From the NCBI RefSeq assembly GCF_000226095.1, contig NC_016476.1, positions 310,001 to 374,000 of the forward strand: a stretch of 64,000 nucleotides of DNA, written 5' to 3'. The notes under the pieces were generated by a model. The model was not told the DNA's origin. It did not search any database and saw only the letters and a list, made by a program, of their open reading frames with translations. Below, in pieces: positions 1 to 11,049 of this stretch. A program made the translations under genes and the position numbers. How positions within the stretch are numbered: the first letter of the stretch is position 1; every line of letters starts with the position of its first letter. The DNA is from Thermothelomyces thermophilus ATCC 42464. Lineage: Eukaryota > Ascomycota > Sordariomycetes > Sordariales > Chaetomiaceae.

Positions 1-272
1 AGGGAGGAAAAAGAGGAAGAATATAGGAGTTATATAGGGGAATGCCTTTTTAGTATATACGTATATAACCTAGGTAAGGCTCGGTTAGGCTCTAGGTTAG
101 GTCCTAAGCAGGCCCTAACCACACGCCCTACAAATGACCTACAAACGTCTTACAAACCAATTATATACGCTTAGGTAGGTCAAGTAGGTCCGGTCTATTG
201 CTAGGTAGGTCCAGTCTGTTGCTAGGCAAAGCCTAGTATTATTTAGCCTAGGTAAAGCCCGGGCCTATAATA
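1..272 (-). repeat. G0 3' LTR (truncated by window start)
   Basis: It matches about 15955-16228 in the same orientation, including the run through cctaggtaaggc and aagcccgggcctata. The element-side end reads TATTATAGG on the minus strand where the other copy reads TGTTATAGG, the CA-to-TA change of RIP. The LTR start beyond base 1 is not visible. Confidence 0.85.
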
Positions 273-287
273 TACCCCTTCCTTCCT
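273..287 (-). other. G0 polypurine tract
   Basis: On the minus strand this is AGGAAGGAAGGGGTA directly before the 3' LTR. It is the usual position of the plus-strand primer of an LTR retrotransposon and fixes the LTR boundary and element direction. Confidence 0.7.
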
Positions 288-726
288 AGGTTGGTTGCTA
301 GGTAGACCTGCCCTATATCACTATGGCAATAAGACCTATACGTGCTAGTGAGTCATGTATAAGGCCTGGTCTTTGTTTTAAGTTCCGCCTATACCCTCCT
401 AGCCCTACCTCTAAATAGGTATAAATACCCCTTCTCTTTCTCTCCTCCTTTTACTTCTTCTCTCTTTTTAACTAATGCTCCCTGTACCTACTTCCTATCT
501 ACCCTCCCTCTATATTGTATTTTTCTCATTACCTATGCTTACGTTATACCTATAAAACTTTTTTTTTTTCTTTTATATTTATTTAGGATATTAACTATAG
601 TTAGCTTACTTAGTAGTAGTAGTAATAGTTATTACCTTAGTAGTAATAAGAATAAGGACTATTATATAAGTTTTTCCCTTTACTATTTTGACTATAGTTA
701 CTCTATATTTATATAGGACCTTGACT
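288..726. other. G0 3' untranslated stretch, nothing recognised
   Basis: This pyrimidine- and TA-rich sequence includes a T run near 560. Several frames stay open for short distances but none is convincing. It lies between the antisense ORF of G0 and its polypurine tract. Confidence 0.4.
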
Positions 727-1298
727 AATCCTTTACTTATAGTATAAGAACTAGAACATTTCCCTTAGTAGATTTATTATTAAAGGTAACTCCTCTAATA
801 AGGAGTTTAAGTTACTACCTAAGAAGGAATGATACTACCTTAACTATATCTACTACCTCCTATATAATAATTAAGTTATATATATTACTAGCTATAGCAC
901 TTCCTATATAACTTACTATATTACCCATAACCCTTATATTTAGGATCTATAGCTTTAGGCTAATAACTCCTACCTATATATAGGTATTAGAAAGATTATA
1001 TATTACTATAATACTAATACTACCCTTACCTCCCTTACCTACTATAAAACTACTACCTAAGGTACCTATAAGGCTATCTTAATGCCTAAGTTCTCTATAC
1101 TAATATACTTATTTTCCATAGTCTTAAAGGCTATATAGGCTAACTATTCCCCTAACTATACTACCTTCTCCCCTAGCTAGGCTATAAGTTCCTACTATTC
1201 TATTAATAACCTAGGCCTAATTACTACCCCTTATACCCCTACCTATTACAATAATATTATCTAGGCTGCTACTACCCCTACCCCTACCTTATATATTA
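727..1298 (+). pseudogene. G0 antisense ORF, first part
   Basis: A frame on the strand opposite G0 gag-pol stays open apart from TAG/TAA and a few TGA codons. It is rich in Tyr, Asn and Thr, much of that probably His and Cys codons hit by RIP. After removal of LINE A and one 14-bp target copy it continues in frame at 10521 and ends with an acidic run near 10852. The combined frame has roughly 300 codons. No ATG can be assigned and I do not recognise the protein. It lies between the pol chromodomain and the 3' LTR, where G1, G3, G4 and G2 also have antisense ORFs. It could be a chance frame in TA-rich DNA, but the continuity across the insertion argues against that. Confidence 0.4.
1285..1298. 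repeat. LINE A target-site duplication, left copy
   Basis: taccttatatatta is repeated exactly at 10507-10520. The long, exact duplication is typical of target-primed reverse transcription and marks both ends of LINE A. Confidence 0.9.
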
Positions 1299-2481
1299 AT
1301 AGCCTCCCTCTACTAGGCCATTCACCAGGCCAGCCCTATGGTCAGTTTGATAGGTTTTGCCGACGATACTAACCTCCTAGCCTTTAGGAAGGCCGAGGAG
1401 GCCTGTAACGGTTAGCTACAGAGGGCCTAGAAGGCCTGCCTCTAGTAGGCAAGGACCCGGGGTATAGCTTTTGCCCCGGAAAAGTACGAGCTCATCTACT
1501 TTAACAAGGGCCGGAAATAGTAGTCGCGACCGCTAGAGCTCCTACGGCCCGGAGGGGGTACTACTACTATAGCCCCTTCGAAGTCGGCTAGATTCCTTAG
1601 GGTCTGGCTAGACTAGAGGCTATAGTGGGGCCCCCACTGTACAAAGGTAGCCAAGAAGCTAGAAACCTAGGAGTTTGCCCTGACTAGGCTCGCTACGAAG
1701 ACCTAGGGCCCCGGCCTCCTACGTGCCCGCGAGGTCTATACCAAGTGTATCCGTAACGCCCTAGCCTACGGAGCCTCGAACTTCCACAAGCCTACCAAGC
1801 CAGGGGGTAAGCCGGAAGGCCCCGCTAGGGAACTATCGAAGGCCTAGTACAGGGCCCTTCGAGTGGTTACTAGGGCCTACAAGGCTACCCCTATCCGGTG
1901 CCTCGAAACAGAAGCCTAGGTGCCACCCCTTGACCTCTATCTTAACAAGAGGCTAGCTAACTTCAAAGCCAAACTCGACTAATCGCTCTTACAGACCGGG
2001 GCAGGTCCGGGGGCCTCCTAGGTCCCTACGAGGGCTCTTATCCAACAGGCCTATAACAGGCTAAGCCAGAGGTTCCGGAGGAAAAGGGCTAGGGTAAGGG
2101 GCCGGGAGCCAAAGCCTATAGCCCTAGAGGTAGTAAGGTCGACGGTCCGGCAGTAAGTTTAGGAGGGCTATAGAGGGGGTCGACCCCCCCTATAGACCCT
2201 ATAAAGAAGGCTATAGGCTATAGAACTGGCCGTGTTGGCTAGCTAGAGCAACCGTTAGAGGGCCGACTAAGCTAGTAGGAGGATATAGCGTATGTCAGAT
2301 AAGGACCCTCTATACCTAGTTTTTATAAGGGAAGGCCTATAAAGGCACTAGGGCCCAATAAAGGCCTAGAGCTCCCTATTAGTATAGGCCTATATAGGGG
2401 CTATTAGCCTCTATAACTTCCTTTTTAGGGTTTAAGTCCTAGGGGTTAGTACCCCCTACTATGCCTATAGCCAGGGGAGGG
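1299..2481 (+). pseudogene. LINE A reverse transcriptase C-terminal half
   Basis: The frame at 1341 reads VSLIGFADDTNLLAF; the FADD catalytic box of non-LTR reverse transcriptase is at 1356-1367. The thumb region follows (FAPEKYELIYFN near 1480), as in Tad1-type elements of ascomycetes. Stops are TAG. Most of the reverse transcriptase and all of the endonuclease and ORF1 are missing because of 5' truncation. At 2207-2224 it preserves the empty site of the G2 insertion in LINE B. Confidence 0.85.
2477..2481. repeat. G1 target-site duplication, left copy
   Basis: gaggg flanks G1 on both sides (2477-2481 and 10095-10099). LINE B shows the undisturbed site near 34013-34029. Confidence 0.9.
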
Positions 2482-2939
2482 TATGACAAACCCAACTTAG
2501 ACTTCTTCTAAAAGGGTTCAGACGGAGGTAAATTAAGCGGGACAAGCGTACAGGTCGTCTAAGGGATTCGGTAAAGCCAAAGGGTTCACAACAACACTAG
2601 AGTTATCTCCTACAGTAGTCAGTAATGCTTGGTATAAGCACTTGTGATTATAGGTTAGGTTGCTATCACTGGTGAACTCCTAGAGTCCACTATAACGAGT
2701 GGCTATTTACATGTATATATACTTCTGCCGATTGCTTATAGTCCCCTTCTATCCTGTCCTTGGATCGCCTTTAGTAGCTGGCTATCCTTTGCTATCTTTC
2801 CCTTTTGGCAATCGTTCGCCTGTGGTAGCCCGCGCTCCCTAGCGATCCTATGTCAGCCTTGCTTCGTACCCTTCTTGATTAGTGGCTTATTTAGCCTCCT
2901 ATGCCTTACTAGGTCATAGTATATAGTTGGCTCGTAATA
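2482..2939 (-). repeat. G1 3' LTR
   Basis: It is 458 bp, the same length as 9637-10094. The ends read TATGACAAACC and GTAATA, versus TGTGACAAACC and GTGACA in less mutated family members. Confidence 0.93.
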
Positions 2940-2957
2940 TAATACCCCCTTTTTAGG
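2940..2957 (-). other. G1 polypurine tract
   Basis: The minus strand reads CCTAAAAAGGGGGTATTA directly before the 3' LTR. The equivalent tract in G3 is at 58419-58433. Confidence 0.7.
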
Positions 2958-3029
2958 GCTTTTAACCTAAAAGCTTCTTATAATTTGTTTTAAATACTAT
3001 TAATACCCACTTTTCTTTCTCTATAGGTA

Positions 3030-3665
3030 ATGTCCTTCTTCTGCTAGCTTCCTTCTACTATAGCTAATCGTATTCCTAGGAACTGTCGTGATCTTAAGCG
3101 CGAACGACACACTATTATAATTAAGATTAAGTAAGAGGGTTATAAGGTCGCTATACCTTATAAGCATGATTAGAATATAAAGCTACAAAAGCGTTATATA
3201 ATAATAGAAGGTTTAAACAAGTGTTAGAACTATATTTATATAGGCAAGAAGTATAGTAGCCCGAACGTTATAAATACCTATAGGTTCCTTATTATTTTCC
3301 TTTATAGTCCTAGGTTACTAACTATCTTAGTCCTTTTGAATTTGTTAGAGCAGGAGAAGGTTTTAAAAGAGATTATTAAGACTAAGGCGCTTCTTGCTTG
3401 GATACTAAGCCGTTTAAGTCGATTACATCGTTTGTAGCAATCCCTACGTGATCGTGGTACCGAGGTTTTTCGTTATGGCGTAGCTTGTGTAGAGGAGGAG
3501 GAAGAACTAGATACTCCTCTGCCGATATCAGAGACGTAGACCCTTGTAGGTTAGGCTTAGGCGTTAGGTGCTTTTGATATGCTCGATTAGGAGTTAATTA
3601 GGTTAGATCTTAGTCCTAATTCTGGCGGGTTCCCCTCTTTTTCTATTAGAGCCGGTTCTTATAGC
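3030..3665 (+). pseudogene. G1 antisense ORF (cysteine cluster plus basic segment)
   Basis: The frame starts at ATG 3030, MSFFC, with a second possible start about ten codons on. About 210 codons follow, broken only by TAG/TAA. An N-terminal basic stretch (NCRDLKRERH) is followed by a segment whose G3 and G4 counterparts show C-x2-C pairs, here mostly turned to Tyr. Next come a Leu/Arg-rich stretch (LSRLSRLHRL) and the acidic VEEEEELDTPL. It is homologous to 58346-57700 of G3 and related to 26322-26812 of G4. It lies opposite to gag-pol, between the chromodomain and the polypurine tract. The function is unknown; a DNA- or RNA-binding accessory protein is only a guess. Confidence 0.6.
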
Positions 3666-3669
3666 TAGT

Positions 3670-6600
3670 TAGGATTCTGCTAGTAGAACTGCTTTAGTTT
3701 CTTAGGGTAACTTAGATTCTTAACTAGTTCCTATAAGTTGTCTTCTAGTCTGAAATTAAGCTATTTAACTAGGTACTATAGTTCTCTATTAATAATATAT
3801 AGATCTAGGATTTCTTTGATGTCCTATTCTTCCTCTTCGTCCTTTACTTCGATATATATAGTAACCTTAGCGTTCTTCGGCGCTAGTTTAAGAAGTAAAA
3901 TATAAAAAACATCTATCTATAGTCATATAGATAATAGTAACGATAGTCGGTAGTTAGATATTGAGATTTATTCTTTGACAACAAAGGGTCTGACCTTCTT
4001 AAAGTCTAGCTTCGTGCTTAGTCGTTTAGTTCGTAGGTTTTGTACAATTAGGTAGACTTTGTCTCCCCTCTCTAGGCAAGGTCCCTCGAGCTTATATTTG
4101 TCGTAATAGTTCTTCATTCTAGTTCTAACAAACTCGAGTTCTTTTCTAAGCTTCTTATATAGTACATACATTTATTCTACTTTGACTACTACTCTTAGCA
4201 CTATGACCTCTAGTCCTTACCTAAGGTCTACTTTATATCTATAGTTCGTAAAGAATAGTATAACTTTAGTTATTTCCGTTAACGTTATATTGTAAGCAAG
4301 TTATACTATTAGTAATAGCATGACCTAGTCGTCTTACTAGTAGTTAACATAAGAGCAAAGGTATTACTTGACAACTTGGTTTAGTCATTCCATTTATCCG
4401 TCAGTTTATAGGTAATATGCCGTTAATAGCTTGCTATTAACGCCTAATCGTTATATTAACGCTTGCCAGAACTTTGATGTAAACTTGGTGTCTCTATCGG
4501 TGATCTATTCCTGTGGCTAAGTGTATATTAATGTAACTTGCTAATAGATCATGTCTGCTAACTGTTCCGATGTCTAGGACTCTTTATAGGGAAAGAAGTA
4601 TACCTATTTAGTTAGGCAGTCTACTATAGTGAGAATACTATCATAGATTACCCCTATAGCCGTGTCTTTAGATTCTAGTAGTTTCGTAATAAAGTCTATT
4701 ATAACTAAACTCTATAGTTTGTTAGCTATTAGTAGTGGCTAAAGTAGCCTATATGGCTCATGTCGTGCCGTTTTGCTTCGATTATAGATATCATAGTTCC
4801 GTATAACTTCCTTGACTCGTATCGTTAACTATAGAAAGTCGTAGTGTTTTTTAACTTATATAATAGTCTTTATAACTCCTTTATATCCTCCAAGTTTCGA
4901 CTTATAGAGTCCTTAAATCATTTATAGCTATTGATCTTTGTTATAGATATACGCTTTGCCTTAGTACTAGAGTTTCCTATCTTTTTCTTTCACTCTATTA
5001 GGTACTACTAATCCGGGTGTTGCTTGATACTATGCCTTGTTAATCCTTTCTTTTTGAAAGATTACGTAACATTCTAGGAACAAGTTAAGTAGGTCATCTT
5101 CTATAGGTGTCTGTATTTCGTGATATAGCGTTCTGTCCATTCGTTCCTTAAATAACGGTGGCGTTGTTTCTGTTCGTCCTTCTATATAATCCGTTTGTTG
5201 GCTTAAGGCGTCTACTTGTACGTTCTCTTTGCCTTTCTTGTAGTAGATCTTAAAATTAAATTCTATAAGGAATTCTACCTATTGTATTTGTCGTCTATTA
5301 AGCTCCTTTATCATTATAAAGTATTATAAATTCTTATAATCTATATATACTTATACTAGTTTGATCGTACTACTAAGGTATAGTCGTTATTCCTTAAAAG
5401 CTTTAATAATCATAAGTAGTTCCTTGTTATAGATTAGATAATTGAGATATAGTCTATCAAGCTTCTTTGAAAAGAAGGCTATAGGATATAGCTTCCTTTA
5501 TTCATCTTATTATCCTAACTATCCCCCGATAGCATAGTCTAAAGCGTCCGTTTCTACCTTAAATAGCTTCCTAGGGTCTGGTAGCATTAGTACTAGATCT
5601 TTAGTAATGGCGTTACAGATCTATATAAATGCTTGCTTATATTGCTCTTCCTATTAGGATTTAGTGTTCTTCTTGGTAAGTTTGTATAAAGGTTATACGA
5701 TTGCTCTAAAGTTTCTAATAAACATCTGGTAGAAGTTCGTAAACTCGATAAAACTTCGTACTTCTATAAGTGACGTCGGTCGTAGCTAATCCTTAATAGC
5801 TTCGACCTTTGAGGGTTCTATCTAGATTTATCCTAGAGATATCTTATATCCTAAAAACACCGTCTTCCTAACGTGGAATTTACTCTTTTCCTTGTTAACT
5901 AATAGCTTGTACGTATATAACGTATCTAGCACTACTCTTACGTGCTTCTAGTATTCGTCTATTGTTTTAGAGAAAATAAGTATATTATCAAGATAATATA
6001 CCGTAAATTTGTCAAGAAAGGATTAGATAGCTTGATTAATTAGGGCTTAGAACGTTGCTAGCGTGTTTGTAAGTCTAAATAGCATGACAAGGTACTCGTA
6101 ATGGCCATAGGGTATCCTAAAGGCCATTTTCTACTCGTTGCCTTCTTTGATCCGTATATAGTTATAGGCCGATGGCAAGTCAAGATACGTAAAATATTAG
6201 GCTCCTGTTAACTAATCTTAGAGCCGTAAGATTAGTGGTAATAGGTATCGGTTTTTTATAGTCTATTTGTTAAGTTACTAATAGTCGATATATAACTATA
6301 GCTTTCTATCTTTCTTAGGCATAAATAGGATTAGGTAGCCTATTAGCGATATTAATAGGCAGATATATTCTCTTTAAAGATTCTCCTCTAAGTATCGCTT
6401 GAGTTCTTCATTCTATATCTAGCTTGTATGGTAAATCTTAAAGAACTTTAGTCGTACTCCTTCCTTAAGCTTAATCTTATAATCCTATAGGCCGTATTCT
6501 AGTAATCCTTCTAGATACTTCGGTTCAAATGCTAGGTATTCTTTGTATTCCTTCGGTACTTCTCTAGTCTTGTCTTGTCTCTCGGCTTTCTAATAGTATA

Positions 6601-7210
6601 CGAACTTGGTTCTATCTATAGCGATACTAGCAATTTCTCCTATCTCAACCTACTACTCTAGTTATAGTGCTCCGTATTTGTTAACAGAGAGAATAGCTAT
6701 TAGCGGTTTAGATCGTTCCTCCTATCGTAACGTTAGTATCGTTATACCGCTTCTTCTAGAGTCTATAGTGGTCTGCCTGCTATTGTTTATCTCTTACGGT
6801 AGATCCGTAGGATATACCTTCCCCTAAGCATTGTCCGCTTATAATCCTTACACGCTCCCTATCTCGCTAGTCAAATATAACTCTATTTAGGGTTATAAAT
6901 AGCTACTATTCTTCTAGTTAATATCTAGGTTATAATCTTTATACTATAGTAATCCTAATATTATATCTTTATTATTGCCTATATCTATAATACTAAATAT
7001 AACTACTATAGTTTTCCCTGCCATAGTAATATCGATCGGTTCGGTCTCCCTATATACCTATTATGTTAGAAATGGCCCTTTAACTATACCATGCTTCTGC
7101 TTTATTCTCTAGGGTATCTATAGCTAATTTACAAGTGTTAGCGAAATCAGGTTTATCTCTACTCTATTATCTACTAGTACAAGCATTTCGTGCTGTTTTC
7201 ATTATGCTAT
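3670..7210 (-). pseudogene. G1 pol: protease, RT, RNase H, integrase, chromodomain
   Basis: In reading order there is an aspartic protease at about 7190 (LVDNRVEINLISL, the Asp kept and the Gly lost), RT at about 6320-5680 with YLDN in place of YLDD near 5999, RNase H at about 5570-5200, and an integrase core at about 4710-4300 with the first Asp kept near 4690. The basic C-terminal module follows at 4170-3970 (ERGDKVYLIVQNL, KKVRPFVVKE), then a chromodomain at about 3840-3720. Domain order and chromodomain mark it as a chromovirus. By comparison with G3 it is read in a -1 frame relative to gag. Many TAG/TAA stops make it non-functional. Confidence 0.85.
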
Positions 7211-7214
7211 TGTC

Positions 7215-9570
7215 TATAATCGCTTGTCTTGCCGCTGTCGTCTAAAGATTATAGCGATTTCCTATATTTCTACTAGGAGGTCTTAATATAGTGGTCTCTT
7301 ACGCTAGTTCCTCCTATACTATACTATTACTTGCCGCTATATAGGTGTTAATGGTTTTCGGGCCCCTCGAAGGGCCTTGACCTGTTTCCTAGGTTAATGC
7401 TAACCTCTTTGGTTATTTGGCTAATAGTGGCTTTATCGATTGTGCTCATTTCTATAAGCCATTAAGTGCTAGTAGCTTCCTACTATTAGGTCTATTCTGC
7501 TTTCTGTCGTACGTACTATAGCTTTATCTAAAGCTCCTAGATCCGCGATTTCCTTTTGTCTATATAGTAGAGGTAGTTATTACTTCGGCACGAGTCCTAT
7601 ATGTCTTGTCCTATTCCGTAGTACCTAGCCTAGGCTTGTTTTAGCACTACTATAATGCCTTCTGGATCGTAGGCTTCGATTTTCTAGAGCAATTCGGCGG
7701 CTCTGTTTCCTATATTATGGACCTATTCTATAAGGTAGAGGCTTCCGTCCTCATTTCCTTGTCGGGTTGGCTAGTAATTATTTTCGAATTTGTCGCGAAA
7801 GTGGTATCGGCATTCGTATAATATATACTAGAACTAGGGCACTTATATATATACCTTATATCGCGGGTATGGTTACGTAGCGTTGCCTAGAAGCTATTAG
7901 AATTCTTTTCTAAATCCTTCTTACCATATATAGACTATAGGTACTCTAATGCTAAGGTAGGAGTATTTCTTCTAGTAGTTTTCCTATATACGTTTATCTT
8001 TTCTATAGTTTGTATATATAAACTAGTACTCTAGGTTCTATATATCGTAGCTAAGTTACTAATCATTAAAATACTTGGCGTAGCTATTAGGCCTATTGTA
8101 TATTACAGGCTATTCCCCTTTGATAGTTTCTACAATATATTAGAGTTCCCTTATCTCGTCCCTCATTTTATCGCTCTACTAGGTAAGTTAAATTAAGTGT
8201 CTATCCCGTTTACATAGTTCTATATTAAGCTAGAAAACTTTGTTACAGTACCATTCGATTCGTTCCTAGAGGAATAGAACATTAGGTCCAGGTCTTTCGA
8301 TTCCTTAGGTATCGGTTATCTACAATCTATCCCGCCTCTAGGTAATTATAAAACCCTATTACCTTAAGGCTAGGAGAATCGAAATTAGTAGTATATATTC
8401 TCCTACCATGTCCTATTTGGCAAGACCTATTTCTAGGTCTATAGTAACCAGTTCGGAGTATAGTGCTTGTTCGTCTTTACTATCGCCATTACATCCGAGA
8501 CTGTCTATATTGCTATCCCTATTCTTATAGCTCGTAGCCGCTACTTTAATGACATCCTTAGCGATTTCATTAATAGCTATAATTTCCTTTCTAGGGATTG
8601 GTTTCTAGTCTTTCTTTAGGCTTCGATATTCTCATTTATAGTGTCCTTTCTTTCTATAGTTATAGTAGGTAACGTTAGACTTATCTTTAGCTATCTTTTT
8701 CTTGTCCTGTTTCTATGCTACGTCTATATCTATAGCTCTAGGATACGTCTTATATAATATGCTAACGTATACTCGTTTTTTTTTATTGTTAGCCTTGACT
8801 ATAGTTCTATTTATCCAACCTTACTTTTGCTACTCTTATATATAGAGTTAATTATTAATTCTAATAGCTTATATAATATATTTATCTAGAGTCTTAGGCT
8901 AGTTATACTTATATAGTTTATCCTTAACCTTTCCCTTTAAGCTATTATAGAACAGTTATATTAATGTCTTATTATTAAGCTAAGACTTGAGTATATCCTA
9001 TCTAAACTATATAATATAAGAGGCTACTAACTTAGTCTATTAGAGATCAGCAAGTCTTTCTTATATATAAATCTTCTTATCTTTATTACTAAAAACCTTT
9101 TAAAGCTCTTCTTTAAACTAATTATAGGATCAAAAGACTACCTATATAAATGCGTCTTAGTCATCTTTGTCTTCCTTAGTAAGATAGTCATTCTATATAG
9201 GCTCGAACTATCCAAGTACCTTGCCCTCTAGTCTTATAGCTATATAGAAGACTTTAGCTTTGTCGTCCGGAAACTTGTTATCATTAAGCTAGAAGTAAGA
9301 TTAGAGGTTCGTTAGGAATCCTATAAGATCCTCCTTAGTTCTTCTATATTTGCTAGGTAGTTCGATCTTAATATAGCTCGCTTTGGCGCCCTCGAGTGCC
9401 TTGATTTTGGTATAGGCCTTGTTAACTAGCTTCTATAAGTGCTTTTCGCCGTTTTCGAGTTCCTTGATCTGAGCTTAAGCAACCTTATCTCTCTAATCTA
9501 ACTCCTAGATCTGCTACTAGAGTTGACCAAGCTAGGCAAGTAGCTATTCGGCCGTAACATTAGTAGCTAT
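7215..9570 (-). pseudogene. G1 gag
   Basis: This is homologous to G3 gag. The start codon at 9570 has become ATA. The frame begins with a heptad-rich helical leader, then the capsid region, then a CCHC zinc knuckle near 8669 whose first cysteines are now Tyr (YYNYRKKGHY). A long tail runs up to the protease. Stops are TAG/TAA. Confidence 0.8.
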
Positions 9571-9623
9571 ATTAATGTCAAGGTCGAAATCACCTCCGTT
9601 CTAAGCTATAATAGAACAAAGGG

Positions 9624-9635
9624 AGTAATAGCAAC
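9624..9635 (-). promoter_or_regulatory. G1 primer-binding site (self-priming type)
   Basis: The minus strand reads GTTGCTATTACT one base after the 5' LTR. It pairs with AGTGATAGCAAC of the LTR (minus strand, 9814-9825), with one G-T pair caused by a C-to-T change. No tRNA 3' end is needed to explain it. Confidence 0.65.
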
Positions 9636-9636
9636 G

Positions 9637-10094
9637 TATAACGAACCTAACTCAGACTTCTTCTAAAAGGGTTTAAATAGAGGTAAATTAAGTAAGACAA
9701 GCGTATAAGTTATCTAAGGGATTTAGTAAAGCTAAAGGATTTATAATAACACTAGAGTTATCTCCTATAGTAGTTGGTAATACTTAGTATAAGCACTTAT
9801 AATTATAGGTTAGGTTGCTATCACTAGTGAACTCCTAGAGTCTACTATAACGAGTAGCTATTTATATGTATATATACTTCTGCTAATCGCTTATAGTCCC
9901 CTTCTATTCTGTTCTTAGATTGCCTTTAGTAGCTAGCTATCCTCTACTATCTTTCCCTTTTGGCAATCGTTCGCCCGTGGTAGCCCTTGCTCCCTAGCGA
10001 TCCTGTGTTAGCCTTGCTTCGTGCCCTTCTTGATTGGTGGCTCATTTAGCCTCCTGTGCCCCACCGGGTCGCGGTATATAGTTAGCTCGTGATA
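9637..10094 (-). repeat. G1 5' LTR
   Basis: 458 bp. The internal primer sequence AGTGATAGCAAC (minus strand, 9814-9825) is intact and lies about 35-50 bases after a TATA-rich stretch (near 9865-9875), so transcription could begin at or near it. Confidence 0.93.
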
Positions 10095-10506
10095 GAGGGA
10101 AACTGTAGAGCACCTAGTCGTATAGTGCCCGAACCTACTAAGAAGCTAAACGTAGGAATCCTAGGAAATATGGTTGTAAAGGGACCTAGACCTTGTTGTA
10201 TAGGGTATAGGGGCCTGTAACCATCGTTTGGCAAGGAAGGTTCTATAGTGGCTAATAGACCTAGGGAGGCTCCTAGAATACCGCCTTATAAGGAGGCTAG
10301 ACCGGGAGGGAAGGCCTCTATAGGGCTATTCTAGCTACTTCTCCTTTTCTTTGTAGTGTATTGGTACTCCGGATCAGGTGTTAGAGGAGGGACAGAGGTT
10401 TTTATCCGGCCTATTAGGCACGGTTTCCTTTGTATATAACTAGAGAGGCTCTGGCATGATTATTAGTATAGCGGTATAGGACTAATAATAATGATAATAA
10501 TAATGA
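10095..10506 (+). pseudogene. LINE A ORF2 3' end, gaggg copy and tail
   Basis: After the right gaggg copy (10095-10099) the LINE resumes and matches the reverse complement of 34010-33618. In LINE B this region encodes the C-terminal cysteine/histidine region of Tad1-type ORF2 (VQCPNL motif); here the frame is broken. It ends with repeated taa/tga units and then the 10507 target copy. Confidence 0.8.
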
Positions 10507-10520
10507 TACCTTATATATTA
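10507..10520. repeat. LINE A target-site duplication, right copy
   Basis: Exact copy of 1285-1298. Confidence 0.9.
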
Positions 10521-10852
10521 TTAGGCAGCTTATATACTATACTATGGTATAGAATGATAATATACTATACTAGATATAGTATATAAATAAGAATATATTA
10601 ACTTTAGTTAACACTAATGCTACCCTTGTTGCCTACGTCTTAGGTATACTATTACCTACTTCCCGCGCCTGTTTATATGCCTCTACGCGCCCTATACCTG
10701 TGCTAATTGACTTCGGCCGCTCTTGTACCTACCGCTCTTCCTTGCCTACCGACCACGCGGCGCGCCTGATCCGTGACTATAAGGAGCCTACTAACGTATC
10801 GGAGGAGGAGGAGGAGGAGGAGGAGGAGTTTAAAGAGGAACCTATAGAGTAG
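10521..10852 (+). pseudogene. G0 antisense ORF, second part
   Basis: This continues the frame of 727-1298. The last 85 or so codons (from about 10590) have normal base composition, with many CG, CA and TG dinucleotides, and contain no internal stop. They read through LVAYVLGILLPTSRACLY and LIDFGRSCTYRSS to nine GAG codons and an acidic tail, ending at TAG 10850-10852. The contrast with the RIP-saturated first half is abrupt. No family is recognised. Confidence 0.45.
10802..10828 (+). repeat. (GAG)9 microsatellite
   Basis: Nine uninterrupted GAG units coding for a poly-Glu run in the G0 antisense frame. Confidence 0.9.
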
Positions 10853-11049
10853 GTATATGGTATATACTAATTGTTATATTTTTATTTTATAATTAGTAGG
10901 TTAGTATATTCATAATGTATTTATATATATCTACTACCTATTCGCCTTAGGTTTGCCTATATATATGAGAATTTTAAATCGTTTACTTTTATACCTTTCC
11001 TTACCTCTTATTTATGACTAGTCTATTATTATAATATATATCTCTTTAC
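10853..11049. other. G0 spacer between pol end and antisense ORF
   Basis: TA-rich spacer. The exact pol stop cannot be chosen because of RIP stops. Confidence 0.3.

Larger units (their letters stand above)
2482..10094 (-). mobile_element. Gypsy chromovirus G1, full length, decayed
   Basis: Two 458-bp LTRs flank gag-pol on the minus strand, with an exact 5-bp target duplication; total length 7613 bp. It is the same family as G3 (7626 bp), and the two can be aligned end to end (G1 position is about 61361 minus G3 position). It carries a plus-strand antisense ORF between pol and the 3' LTR. All frames are broken by RIP-type stops. Confidence 0.95.
1299..10506 (+). mobile_element. Tad1-like LINE A, 5'-truncated, split by G1
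   Basis: The two pieces (1299-2481 and 10100-10506) are together about 1.6 kb and match the 3' third of LINE B (rc of about 47130-46224 and 34289-33618). The copy starts within the reverse transcriptase gene, so it is a typical 5'-truncated insertion. It ends in a TAA/TGA-type simple tail before the right target copy. It interrupts G0. Confidence 0.9.

Noticed and set aside
6606-6827. Plus-strand ORF in G1, with look-alikes at 29821-30042 (G4) and 54738-54535 (G3)
   Set aside because: Antisense shadows of the start of pol, seen at the same place in three copies because the copies are homologous. Hydrophobic reading without motif; unlike the 3' antisense ORF it overlaps conserved pol sequence.
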